NCBI GenBank assembly: GCA_030653385.1
Contig: JAURZM010000012.1
Location: forward strand, 1 to 55,343
DNA: 55,343 bases
Reading direction: 5' to 3'
From: Rubrivivax sp.
Lineage (GTDB): Bacteria; Pseudomonadota; Gammaproteobacteria; Burkholderiales; Burkholderiaceae_C
Shown: positions 35,053 to 42,019 of the stretch, piece after piece
How the letters are laid out: each line of letters starts with the position of its first letter
How positions within the stretch are numbered: the first letter of the stretch is position 1
The notes under the pieces: generated by a model
What the model saw: only the letters and a program-made list of their open reading frames with translations
The model's database searches: none
Told to the model about the DNA's origin: nothing
Translations under genes and position numbers: made by a program

Positions 35053-35766
35053 CTAGATCAGCCCGAGCGACTGCGCTTTCAGAATGGCGATGTGCTTGCT
35101 GGACACGCCCAGCTTGCGCATCGCGTTGCGCAGGTGGTAGTTCGCCGTGTGCTCACTCATCGACAGGATCTGACCCACCGACCAGGCCGACTTGCCTTCG
35201 CGTGTCCAGCGCAGCACTTCCTTTTCGCGCTGCGTCAGGTGTGGCAAAGGTGATTCGGGCTGAGCCTCGGGCAGCAGCACCCGCACAGCGGTTTCCTGGG
35301 CGTAGACGGCCAGCAGTTGCAGGTCGGCCATCAGCCGGGTGAGTGCATGGTCTTCCGAAGGCAGCGGCGATTCGCGGTCCACACCCAGCAGGAAGTGCCG
35401 GCCCGCCGGCATGTGCAGGGCCATCGAGATGCCCGTGCGGTAGCCAAACGGCGCCTGCTCCTCCCACAGGTCGGCAGCGTCTTCTTCGATGTACAGCGAC
35501 TGGTCGTAGACAAAAGGCCGGCTGCTGGACTTGAGCCGGCGCATCACCGGGTCACGCTGCACGTTTTCGAAGTTGCGCGATGCATCCACAAAGGCCTGCG
35601 GCGTGTTGCCGATCATCACGAACAGCGGCTTCTCGCCAGGCTGGTCGACCGCGAGCGCGGCCGACACGATGCCGAAGTCCATTTTCTGGGCGAAGCTCAG
35701 CAGGCGACGTTCGAAAGTCGCCAAGTCTGGTGAAGCGCCGACATCCTGATAGTCCTGATACCTCAT
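35053..35766 (-). CDS. LuxR-family regulator with autoinducer-binding domain
   Basis: A 237-residue protein with an N-terminal autoinducer-binding domain and a C-terminal GerE HTH (LTQREKEVLRWTREGKSAWSVGQILSMSEHTANYHLRNAMRKLGV). The HTH has the conserved Glu, Leu and Gly. Of the six residues conserved in AHL receptors (TraR W57, Y61, D70, P71, W85, G113), Asp72, Pro73 and Gly112 are kept, but the aromatic positions are Phe59, Ser63 and Tyr87. The ligand may be a non-standard acyl-HSL or another molecule. No luxI is in the window. It is divergent from the RsaM-like gene, with a lux-box-like site 15 bp upstream of its start, consistent with autoregulation. Confidence 0.9.
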   Translation of the reverse strand: MRYQDYQDVGASPDLATFERRLLSFAQKMDFGIVSAALAVDQPGEKPLFVMIGNTPQAFVDASRNFENVQRDPVMRRLKSSSRPFVYDQSLYIEEDAADLWEEQAPFGYRTGISMALHMPAGRHFLLGVDRESPLPSEDHALTRLMADLQLLAVYAQETAVRVLLPEAQPESPLPHLTQREKEVLRWTREGKSAWSVGQILSMSEHTANYHLRNAMRKLGVSSKHIAILKAQSLGLI

Positions 35767-35780
35767 CCTGGCCTTGTGTA

Positions 35781-35800
35781 AACCATCAAGGTTTGTAGGT
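35781..35800 (+). promoter_or_regulatory. lux-box-like dyad B, between luxR and the RsaM-like gene
   Basis: AACCATCAAGGTTTGTAGGT, sharing 17 of 20 bases with box C, including the whole right part. The left half is ACC-type (ACC...GGT symmetry) and departs from CT-N12-AG at one base. It is 15 bp upstream of the luxR start codon and 57 bp upstream of the RsaM-like ATG. A CATAAA hexamer at 35834-35839 is a possible -10 for the latter. Confidence 0.6.
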
Positions 35801-35857
35801 TGCGCTCGGGCGCCCGCATCGCGACCATCGAGTCATAAACAGCCTAAGGGGTGCGAA

Positions 35858-36313
35858 ATGGGTCTTCAATCTTGGATGATCAAGTCTTGGCCAATTATTG
35901 ATTGGTTCTTGCCTCCAGCAAGTGAGCAGTGGCCCGGCTTCTTGCACATGAGCACACGTGTCACGGCCGAACGTCGCGGTGCGCAGCCTGTGGCTGGCAA
36001 TTCGGTCTGGGTGGGCAACGTGGGCAGCGCTCATGTCGGCCTGGCCTGGGAATGGGTGGAGCTTCGGCCCGGTGTGTTGCTGCTGGCTGACCCGAACTCG
36101 GTCATCACCAATGTGCGTTTCGTCGACAAGCGGGGTCGTGCGCTCGACCCGCTGAAGGCGCTGGTCTGCGTCAACCGCATCATGCACCAGCTGCCGTGGC
36201 AAGTGGCAGCCTGCGAAGTGCTGGCGAGTGCCGGCGACCTGCGCGCCCAGCAACTGCAGCCCGCCGAGTTGATGAAGTTGGGTTCGATCAGTTACGGCGG
36301 CGTGGCCGCCTGA
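35858..36313 (+). CDS. RsaM-like quorum-sensing modulator (DUF4902-like), tentative
   Basis: A 151-residue cytosolic protein with no signal peptide or membrane helix, from ATG 35858 after AAGGGG. From memory, its centre and C-terminal part match the RsaM/TofM (DUF4902) pattern: a W-V pair, then GLAWEWVELRPGVLLLADP, SVITNVRFVDKRGRALDP and HQLPWQ. RsaM proteins sit next to luxR/luxI genes in Burkholderia and some pseudomonads and damp the acyl-HSL response. Size and position beside a luxR gene fit. The N-terminus is unusually Trp-rich. If the family call fails, it is a protein of unknown function in a lux-box locus. Confidence 0.55.
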   Translation: MGLQSWMIKSWPIIDWFLPPASEQWPGFLHMSTRVTAERRGAQPVAGNSVWVGNVGSAHVGLAWEWVELRPGVLLLADPNSVITNVRFVDKRGRALDPLKALVCVNRIMHQLPWQVAACEVLASAGDLRAQQLQPAELMKLGSISYGGVAA

Positions 36314-36359
36314 GCCGGCAGGCTCGCAGGCAGATTCAGCCGCCGCAGCGACGCTCACA

Positions 36360-36406
36360 GACTACCAAGGTTTGTAGGTTCGCCCGGCGCCGGACAGTGG
36401 TGCAAT
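36360..36406 (+). promoter_or_regulatory. lux-box-like dyad C and -10 of the small RNA
   Basis: The box at 36360-36379 reads GACTACCAAGGTTTGTAGGT, an exact CT-N12-AG element. A -10-like TGCAAT (36401-36406) begins 21 bp after it. The dyad centre is 34 bp from the -10 centre, as at box A. This places the dyad near -43, the class II activator position. Predicted transcription start is about 36413. Confidence 0.65.
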
Positions 36407-36412
36407 GGTTTG

Positions 36413-36553
36413 TCTGGCAGGTGCTTCGGCACTGCGCCAGTCCAGTGCCCGGGTTGTGTTGGTGATCATGGCCCAGGCTCTCAGCGCACGGACCGCCGTC
36501 CCTCATGCGATCGTGTGCTTCGCGCCGTCCCCAGCGGGATGGCGCTTTTTTTT
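36413..36553 (+). ncRNA. Candidate small regulatory RNA under lux-box control
   Basis: A stretch of about 141 nt between predicted start and terminator. Hairpin 1 (36414-36440): ctggc...gccag and gtgc...gcac around a C(UUCG)G tetraloop, starting at the presumed 5' end. Hairpin 2 (36484-36518): gcgcacg pairs with cgtgtgc, with one G-U. Hairpin 3 is the terminator at 36522. The region has no good ribosome binding site; the only frame (53 codons from 36405) starts at or before the predicted transcription start and runs through the terminator. It lies between the convergent RsaM-like and DUF2892 genes. Targets are unknown. Confidence 0.6.
36522..36553 (+). terminator. Strong intrinsic terminator of the small RNA
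   Basis: gcgccgtccc-cagc-gggatggcgc, a 10-bp stem with one G-U pair and a 4-nt loop, followed at once by eight T residues (36546-36553). It is the best rho-independent terminator in the window. It stops about 210 nt after the RsaM-like stop codon, so it could also end that transcript. Confidence 0.92.
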
Positions 36554-36581
36554 GCTTTGGGCGTAAGGGCTGGCGAGCCGA

Positions 36582-36776
36582 TCAGCCGCGTTTCACCGGG
36601 CAGCTGCTGAAACCCAGCACGCTGTACAGCGGGCAGAAGCCGAAGGCCGCCGTGAGCAGCGGCACAACACCGATCCAGCCCCAGGCGCCAATCGTGCCGG
36701 TCAGCGTGAGGGCAATCAGGGCCAGGCCCAGCACGATGCGAAGGATGCGGTCGATGCCGCCGACGTTGCTTTTCAT
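36582..36776 (-). CDS. DUF2892 small membrane protein
   Basis: A 64-residue protein with the DUF2892 (YgaP-like membrane) pattern: MKSNVGGIDRILRIVLGLAL at the N-terminus, two membrane segments (about 9-30 and 33-50) and a Cys-containing end GFCPLYSVLGFSSCPVKRG. The two cysteines recall rhodanese-associated YgaP tails, but no rhodanese domain is fused. Function is unknown; it is often redox- or sulfur-linked. Two Crp-type sites lie 75-110 bp upstream of its ATG. Confidence 0.88.
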   Translation of the reverse strand: MKSNVGGIDRILRIVLGLALIALTLTGTIGAWGWIGVVPLLTAAFGFCPLYSVLGFSSCPVKRG

Positions 36777-36850
36777 GGTTCACTCCTGAGGCGCTTGCAC
36801 GGCAACAGTGCCGATGCCACGAAGTGTGGGCGCCGGCAGCCTGTGGGTCG

Positions 36851-36864
36851 GTGACCTGGGTCAC
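36851..36864. promoter_or_regulatory. Crp-type operator 1
   Basis: A perfect 14-bp palindrome, gtgacctgggtcac (GTGA-N6-TCAC), in the gap between the Crp-like regulator gene and DUF2892. It is centred about 81 bp upstream of the DUF2892 start. The regulator's recognition helix has the R-E-xxx-R pattern suited to GTGA half-sites. Confidence 0.55.
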
Positions 36865-36872
36865 ACGGGCCT

Positions 36873-36886
36873 TTGACGCAGGTCAT
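36873..36886. promoter_or_regulatory. Crp-type operator 2
   Basis: ttgacgcaggtcat (TTGA-N6-TCAT), a weaker copy centred 22 bp (two helical turns) from operator 1 and lying just downstream of the regulator gene. The tandem same-face arrangement favours a real regulatory array for DUF2892. Confidence 0.4.
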
Positions 36887-36906
36887 GGCGGTGCGTGCCA
36901 GGGGAT

Positions 36907-37587
36907 TCAGGCTTCGCGTGGCGCCTGGCCTTGTGCAGCGGCACGCAGGGCAGCGGCGTCGGTGATGTCGATGCGCTCGCGCGACACGGCGACCCAGCCG
37001 TCGCGCTCGAAGCGCTTGAGCAAGCGCGTCACGATCTCGCGCACCGTGCCCAATTCGTCGGCCAGGTCCTGGTGGGTGGCTTGCACCGGGTTGCCGCGGC
37101 CCAGCAGTGTGTGGGCCAGGCGTTGGTCCAGGCGCTGGAAAGCCACGGCTTCGGCCAGCGCCATCATGTCAGCCAGCCGTTCGGCAAAGAGGCCGAACAC
37201 GTAGCGCCGAAAAGGGGCGTGCGCACACCAGCGCTCGAAGCCGGCCGCGTCGAGCAGCACCAGTTCGGTGGCCTCGGTGGTCTGGCCATGCGCCGACGGT
37301 GGTGCCTGGCCCAGCAGGCACGAGGTGGACACGACACACAGCTCGCCGGGTGTGACGCGGTAGAGCTCCAGTTGCCGCCCGCCCGGGCTGCCGCGCGCGA
37401 CGCGGATGCTGCCGCGCATCACCATCGGGAAGCCCTGGCAGGGGGAACCTTCGTCGAACAGCATCTGGCCGGCCGGCACGTTCAAAAGGCGCGTGTGGTG
37501 CGACAGGCTGGCCGCTTGCATGTCTTCGGGCAGGTCTTCCAGGGCCGGGTAGAGCGCGCACAAGCGCTGTTTCAGCTCCGGTGTCAT
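36907..37587 (-). CDS. Crp/Fnr-family transcriptional regulator
   Basis: A 226-residue protein with an N-terminal cyclic-nucleotide-type beta-roll ([29 protein letters not shown]), a dimerisation helix and a C-terminal winged helix ([29 protein letters not shown]). The recognition helix R-E-xxx-R is CRP-like. It lacks the N-terminal Cys cluster of Fnr; the Cys residues in CQGFP and [11 protein letters not shown] might serve redox sensing. ATG 37587 overlaps the upstream gene stop by four bases. It probably controls DUF2892 through the sites at 36851 and 36873. Confidence 0.88.
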   Translation of the reverse strand: MTPELKQRLCALYPALEDLPEDMQAASLSHHTRLLNVPAGQMLFDEGSPCQGFPMVMRGSIRVARGSPGGRQLELYRVTPGELCVVSTSCLLGQAPPSAHGQTTEATELVLLDAAGFERWCAHAPFRRYVFGLFAERLADMMALAEAVAFQRLDQRLAHTLLGRGNPVQATHQDLADELGTVREIVTRLLKRFERDGWVAVSRERIDITDAAALRAAAQGQAPREA

Positions 37588-37850
37588 GCGCGTGCAACCG
37601 GTTGGGTCTGCAACTCCAGCGTCTGCAACCAGTGCATGGCTTGCTGCCTGGAACTGCCGCACATGGTGGCCTCAGATTGCAGAGACTGGCAAACGGCCGG
37701 ACGTTCTGGCCTGCCGAACAGCCTGCAACGCAACTGCGCGTCGAGCTGCACGCGGTGCACGCCCGCGGGCTTGCCGGCCGGCATGCCGGGAATCGGCGAG
37801 CTGATCGACGGTGCGATGCAGCAGGCGGCGCACTGTGGGCGGCATTCCAT
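37584..37850 (-). CDS. YkgJ-family cysteine cluster protein
   Basis: An 88-residue protein with the YkgJ (CxBxCxxCC-type) pattern. It starts [11 protein letters not shown] and has further Cys in [15 protein letters not shown] and [15 protein letters not shown], giving the usual set of metal-binding cysteines (zinc or Fe-S). The function of the family is unknown. It is translationally coupled with the Crp-like gene downstream, so the pair may form a metal- or redox-responsive unit. Confidence 0.85.
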   Translation of the reverse strand: MECRPQCAACCIAPSISSPIPGMPAGKPAGVHRVQLDAQLRCRLFGRPERPAVCQSLQSEATMCGSSRQQAMHWLQTLELQTQPVARA

Positions 37851-37946
37851 GGCTGGATGCTATCGCCGACATGCAAGGGATCGATGCCTTTGGCAAACGG
37901 ATGATGGAACAATCGCAAACAAGAACCATTCGTATTGGAGTGCTGC

Positions 37947-38141
37947 ATGGCCAAGTCCGCGACTTTCGGGGTCATGCACCTGGGAATCGCCTTTGGTGTG
38001 AGCTTCGCCTTGACCGGCAGCGTGGCGATTGCCGGTGCCATCACCGTCGTCGAGCCGCTGGTCAACACGGTGGCGCACTATCTCTTTGACCGCTGGTGGC
38101 ATCGGCAGAGGTCCACCCTGCCGGTGGGTGCGGCTCCGTAG
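37947..38141 (+). CDS. DUF2061 small membrane protein
   Basis: A 64-residue protein from ATG 37947, nine bases after TTGGAG. The DUF2061 motif is clear: [46 protein letters not shown], forming two membrane helices. These proteins are of unknown function. The mnmG gene starts 13 bp downstream on the same strand. Confidence 0.85.
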   Translation: MAKSATFGVMHLGIAFGVSFALTGSVAIAGAITVVEPLVNTVAHYLFDRWWHRQRSTLPVGAAP

Positions 38142-38154
38142 AATCGAAGATTCC

Positions 38155-40116
38155 ATGCTGCACCCGCAAACCTTTGATGTGATCGTTGTCGGCGGTGGCC
38201 ATGCCGGCACCGAAGCGGCGTTGGCGGCCGCCCGCATGGGCTGCACGACACTGCTGCTCACGCACAACATCGAAACCCTGGGGCAGATGAGCTGCAACCC
38301 CAGCATCGGTGGCATCGGCAAGGGGCATCTGGTCAAGGAGGTCGATGCACTTGGTGGTGCGATGGCCGAAGCGACTGACGAGTCCGGCATCCAGTTCCGC
38401 ATCCTGAACGGCAGCAAGGGCCCGGCGGTCAGGGCCACGCGGGCCCAGGCCGACCGACTGCTGTACAAGGCCGCCATCCGGCACCGCCTGGAGAACCAGC
38501 CCGGCCTGTGGCTGTTCCAGCAGGCCGTGGACGACCTGATCCTGGAAGGTGAGCGTGTGGTCGGCGCGGTCACGCAGGTGGGCGTGCGCTTCCGTGCGCG
38601 GGCCGTCGTGCTGACGGCCGGCACCTTTCTGGACGGCCGCATCCACGTCGGGCTGCAAAACTACAGCGCGGGGCGGGCGGGCGATCCGCCGGCGGTCAGC
38701 CTGTCGGCGCGGCTGAAGGAATTGAAGCTGGCGCAGGGCCGCCTGAAGACCGGCACGCCGCCGCGCATCGACGGCCGATCGATCGACTTCTCGCGGCTTC
38801 AAGAACAGCCCGGTGACCTGGACCCAGTGCCGGTGTTCAGCTTCCTGGGCCGGGCTTCACAGCACCCGCGCCAGGTGCCGTGCTGGATCACGCACACCAA
38901 TGCGCGCACGCACGAGATCATCAAGGGTGGCTTCGACCGCAGCCCGATGTTCACCGGCGTCATCGAAGGTGTGGGCCCGCGCTACTGTCCAAGCATCGAG
39001 GACAAGGTCAACCGCTTCGCCGACAAGGACACACACCAGGTTTTTCTGGAACCCGAAGGTCTGACGACCCACGAGTTCTACCCCAACGGCATTTCCACCT
39101 CCCTGCCCTTCGACGTGCAGCTGGCGGCGGTGCAATCGATGCAGGGCCTGGAGCGGGCCCACATCCTGCGGCCCGGTTATGCCATCGAGTACGACTACTT
39201 CGACCCGCGCGAGCTGAGGCCCAGCTTCGAGACGCGGGCCATCGGAGGGCTGTTTTTCGCCGGCCAGATCAACGGCACCACCGGCTACGAAGAAGCCGCG
39301 GCACAGGGGCTGTATGCAGGCGCCAATGCCGCGCTGCAGGTGCTGGGCCGGGCGCCGTGGCTGCCGCGCCGTGACCAGGCTTACTTGGGGGTGCTGGTCG
39401 ACGACCTGGTCAGCAAGGGCGTGTCAGAACCCTACCGCATGTTCACCAGCCGGGCCGAGTACCGCTTGCAGTTGCGAGAGGACAACGCGGACCTGCGCCT
39501 GACCGAACTGGGCCGCGAACTGGGTCTGGTGGACGACCGCCGCTGGGCGGCTTTCAGCTTGAAGCGGGAACGCCTGGAACGTGAGCTTCAGCGCTTGCGG
39601 GCGACGTGGGTGCGGCCGGCTTCCCTGCCGGCGGCCCAGGCCGAGCGTTTGCTGGGCAAGGCGCTTGAGCACGAATACGCCCTGGCCGATTTGCTGCGGC
39701 GGCCCGGTGTGGGCTTCGATGCGGTCTGCGAAGCCGCGCAGATCGCGGGCCACCCGGAGGCGGTTTCACGTGAAACACTGCGCGCGGAAATGGGTGCGCT
39801 CGAGGCTGACGCGGTGATCGAACAGGCTGAGATAGGCATCAAGTACGCGGGTTACATCGACAAGCAAAAAGCCGAAGTCGAGCGGGCCTCGTCGCTGGAA
39901 AGCTTGGTGCTGCCCGAAGACCTGGACTACGGTGCCGTCTCTGCCTTGTCCTTTGAAGTTCGCCAGAAGCTGGCCCGCCACCGGCCGGCAACCCTTGGGC
40001 AAGCCTCGCGTCTGTCCGGCGTGACACCCGCCGCTATCTCGCTGCTGTTGGTGCACCTGAAAAAACACCGGCTCCGGCGCTCGGCCCCGCTGGACTTGCC
40101 GGGCGAGGCCGCCTGA
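38155..40116 (+). CDS. mnmG: tRNA uridine-5-carboxymethylaminomethyl modification enzyme MnmG (GidA)
   Basis: A 653-residue FAD enzyme that, with MnmE, modifies the wobble uridine of tRNAs. The FAD motif is [19 protein letters not shown]; other signatures are [32 protein letters not shown], and [21 protein letters not shown]. The C-terminal helical domain ([16 protein letters not shown]) contacts MnmE. ATG 38155 ([15 protein letters not shown]) is the family start. A parS-like site lies inside its 3' part. It is followed without a gap by rsmG. Confidence 0.96.
   Translation: MLHPQTFDVIVVGGGHAGTEAALAAARMGCTTLLLTHNIETLGQMSCNPSIGGIGKGHLVKEVDALGGAMAEATDESGIQFRILNGSKGPAVRATRAQADRLLYKAAIRHRLENQPGLWLFQQAVDDLILEGERVVGAVTQVGVRFRARAVVLTAGTFLDGRIHVGLQNYSAGRAGDPPAVSLSARLKELKLAQGRLKTGTPPRIDGRSIDFSRLQEQPGDLDPVPVFSFLGRASQHPRQVPCWITHTNARTHEIIKGGFDRSPMFTGVIEGVGPRYCPSIEDKVNRFADKDTHQVFLEPEGLTTHEFYPNGISTSLPFDVQLAAVQSMQGLERAHILRPGYAIEYDYFDPRELRPSFETRAIGGLFFAGQINGTTGYEEAAAQGLYAGANAALQVLGRAPWLPRRDQAYLGVLVDDLVSKGVSEPYRMFTSRAEYRLQLREDNADLRLTELGRELGLVDDRRWAAFSLKRERLERELQRLRATWVRPASLPAAQAERLLGKALEHEYALADLLRRPGVGFDAVCEAAQIAGHPEAVSRETLRAEMGALEADAVIEQAEIGIKYAGYIDKQKAEVERASSLESLVLPEDLDYGAVSALSFEVRQKLARHRPATLGQASRLSGVTPAAISLLLVHLKKHRLRRSAPLDLPGEAA
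39762..39777. promoter_or_regulatory. parS-like site inside mnmG
   Basis: GGTTTCACGTGAAACA matches the ParB-binding consensus TGTTTCACGTGAAACA at 15 of 16 positions and keeps the perfect inner palindrome GTTTCACGTGAAAC. It lies about 5.9 kb upstream of parB. Being coding sequence, it is constrained by mnmG (codons GVSRET-like), but the full 14-bp palindrome is unlikely by chance. Confidence 0.8.
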
Positions 40117-40770
40117 GTGGCGGGCTCGCTCGACGCCATCTGCTCGGCGCTGGACCTAACGCCAGACTCTCAGCAGGAACAAACACTGCTGCAGTACCTG
40201 GACCTGCTGCAACGCTGGAACGCCACCTACAACCTGACGGCGGTGCGCGACCGGGACGCCATGCTCACCCAGCACCTTGCCGATTGCCTGGCGGTGGTGA
40301 AACCGCTGCAAAGGGGGCTGGCGGCGGGTCGCCTGCTGGATGTGGGCAGCGGCGGTGGACTGCCCGGTGTGGTGCTGGCCATCATGCAGCCCCACCTACA
40401 GGTGACTTGTGTCGACACCGTGGGCAAAAAGGCGGCATTCATCCGGCAGGTGTCGGGGCAGCTGAAGCTGCGGAACTTGCAGGCAGTGCACGCCCGGGTC
40501 GAGCAAATGGCCGGGCTGGCCTTCGATGTCATCACCTCGCGCGCCTTCGCATCCCTGCTGGACTTCGTGACACTCACACGCCCGCTGCTGGCACCGGGTG
40601 GTGCCTGGCTCGCCATGAAGGGAAAAACACCCACAGTCGAGATGGCCGCGCTGCCCGCCAGCGTGAACGTGTTTCACGTGGAACCTCTTTCCGTGCCCGG
40701 GCTGGAGGCAGAGCGCTGCCTGGTCTGGATGCGCCCAAGTCTGCCCATCCAAACCTTCAAGGCCCCATGA
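40117..40770 (+). CDS. rsmG: 16S rRNA (guanine527-N7)-methyltransferase RsmG (GidB)
   Basis: A 217-residue methyltransferase starting at GTG directly after the mnmG stop. The SAM motif is RLLDVGSGGGLPGVVLAI; others are YNLTAVRD at the N-terminus, VDTVGKKAAFIRQ and VITSRAFASL. It methylates G527 of 16S rRNA. Its last codons overlap the lipocalin start (ATGA). A second parS-like site is inside it. Confidence 0.96.
   Translation: MAGSLDAICSALDLTPDSQQEQTLLQYLDLLQRWNATYNLTAVRDRDAMLTQHLADCLAVVKPLQRGLAAGRLLDVGSGGGLPGVVLAIMQPHLQVTCVDTVGKKAAFIRQVSGQLKLRNLQAVHARVEQMAGLAFDVITSRAFASLLDFVTLTRPLLAPGGAWLAMKGKTPTVEMAALPASVNVFHVEPLSVPGLEAERCLVWMRPSLPIQTFKAP
40670..40685. promoter_or_regulatory. parS-like site inside rsmG
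   Basis: TGTTTCACGTGGAACC matches TGTTTCACGTGAAACA at 14 of 16. One of the two differences is at the position that varies in natural parS sites (TGTTNCACGTGNAACA). It is about 1.3 kb upstream of parA and lies on the same side as the mnmG site, 0.9 kb apart. Confidence 0.7.
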
Positions 40771-41345
40771 CCCGACACCTGCTGACCACCGCCGCCCTGA
40801 GTGCCGCACTTCTCTTTCCCGCGCAGGCACTGGCTCAAACGCCGCCGCCGCTGCAAGCCCTGCCCTCCCTGAACGTGCCCGGCTACATGGGCACCTGGTA
40901 CCAGGTGGCCTGGTTCCCAAACCGCTTCCAGCGCCAGTGTGTGGCCGACACCACGGCCACCTACCGACAACTGGAAGGCGGAAGCGTGGAAGTCATCAAC
41001 CGTTGCCGGCGCGCGGACGGCGGCATCGACGATGTCACCGGTCTCGCGCGCCCTGCCGATTCGACCCTGAAAGGCACCCAGCTTGAACCCGCCAAGCTGG
41101 AAGTGAGCTTCGTGCCGGCATGGCTTCGCTGGTTGCCGATCTGGGGCGACTACTGGGTCGTGCAGCTGGCCGACGACGGCCGCTATGCGGTGGTCAGCGA
41201 AGCCTCGCGGGAGTACCTGTGGGTGCTGTCGCGCACGCCGCGCCTGCTGCCGGCCGACGAAACTGAGATACGCTCCCGGCTCGTCCAACAGGGCTTCGAC
41301 CTCAAGCCCTGGCAGTTGCATCCGCACACGGCGGCACCGCGCTGA
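40767..41345 (+). CDS. blc: Lipocalin family protein (Blc-like)
   Basis: A 192-residue exported lipocalin from ATG 40767. Signal peptide LLTTAALSAALLFPAQALAQ; lipocalin motif 1 is YMGTWYQVAWFPNRFQRQC (GxW), motif 3 region YWVVQLADDGRYAVVSEASREYLWVLSRTP. Unlike E. coli Blc there is no lipobox Cys, so it is probably periplasmic and not a lipoprotein. It likely binds lysophospholipids or fatty acids. It overlaps rsmG by four bases. Confidence 0.9.
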   Translation: MTRHLLTTAALSAALLFPAQALAQTPPPLQALPSLNVPGYMGTWYQVAWFPNRFQRQCVADTTATYRQLEGGSVEVINRCRRADGGIDDVTGLARPADSTLKGTQLEPAKLEVSFVPAWLRWLPIWGDYWVVQLADDGRYAVVSEASREYLWVLSRTPRLLPADETEIRSRLVQQGFDLKPWQLHPHTAAPR

Positions 41346-41375
41346 AGAGACCCTTCCCACCCGAAAGACCTGACC

Positions 41376-41987
41376 ATGCTCGGCATTGCCGACTTTGGCG
41401 CCTTCTGCGCCGCGATCCTGCTGTTCCTGGCGCTGCCAGGGCCGGGCACCTTCGCGCTCATCACGTCCACCGGCAAAGGGGGCCTGCGCGGTGGCGCAGC
41501 CGCGACCTTGGGCGTTATCTTGGGTGATCAGGTGCTGCTGTGGCTGGCGGTGGCTGGCGTGGCGGCACTGCTGGCGGCCCATCCGACGGTGTTCAACGCC
41601 GTGCAGTACGCCGGCGCGGCCTATCTGGCGTGGATCGGCCTGAAGCTCATCTTTGCCAAACCCGGTTCGGCCTCGCCGGTGCGCATCGAGGCGCATCATT
41701 ACGCCCGCCAGGCGTTTTTCATCACCCTGCTCAACCCCAAGGCCATCGTCTTCTACATGGCCTTCTTCCCGCTGTTCATCGACCCCGCGCAGCACCGCGG
41801 CATGCTCACCTTTGGCGCCATGGCGCTGACCATCGCACTGATCACCGCCATCTACGGTCTGACGCTGTGTGCCTTTGCCGATGCTGTCAGCGCCAAGGTG
41901 CGTGCCCACCAGCGGCTGGCCCGCGCGCTCGAGCGCTTGGCGGGGGTGTTCCTGGTCGGCTTCGGCATCCGGCTGTCGTCCCAGTGA
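41376..41987 (+). CDS. LysE-family amino acid exporter
   Basis: A 203-residue inner-membrane protein with about six membrane segments and the LysE/RhtB signature: LFLALPGPGTFALITSTGKGGLRGGAAATLGVILGDQVLLWLAVAGVAALLAA and FFITLLNPKAIVFYMAFFPLFI. It exports an amino acid or homoserine lactone-like compound; the substrate is unknown. It sits between the lipocalin gene and parA, an order I recall from other Burkholderiales. Confidence 0.88.
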   Translation: MLGIADFGAFCAAILLFLALPGPGTFALITSTGKGGLRGGAAATLGVILGDQVLLWLAVAGVAALLAAHPTVFNAVQYAGAAYLAWIGLKLIFAKPGSASPVRIEAHHYARQAFFITLLNPKAIVFYMAFFPLFIDPAQHRGMLTFGAMALTIALITAIYGLTLCAFADAVSAKVRAHQRLARALERLAGVFLVGFGIRLSSQ

Positions 41988-42019
41988 CGCCACTTGCACT
42001 GAAAAACACCCGCTGACCC

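Noticed and set aside
35858..36313. AHL synthase (LuxI) next to luxR
   Set aside because: At 151 residues it is too short and lacks the conserved Arg, Phe, Trp, Asp and Glu pattern of LuxI; the motifs resemble RsaM instead.
36500..36508. Six-base complementarity of the sRNA (CCUCAU) to the luxR start (AUGAGG)
   Set aside because: Six pairs with no extension on either side is expected by chance; it is not enough to name a target.
36405..36566. 53-codon ORF on the plus strand across the candidate sRNA
   Set aside because: No ribosome binding site; its ATG lies at or before the predicted transcription start, and the frame runs through the hairpin and T-run of the terminator.
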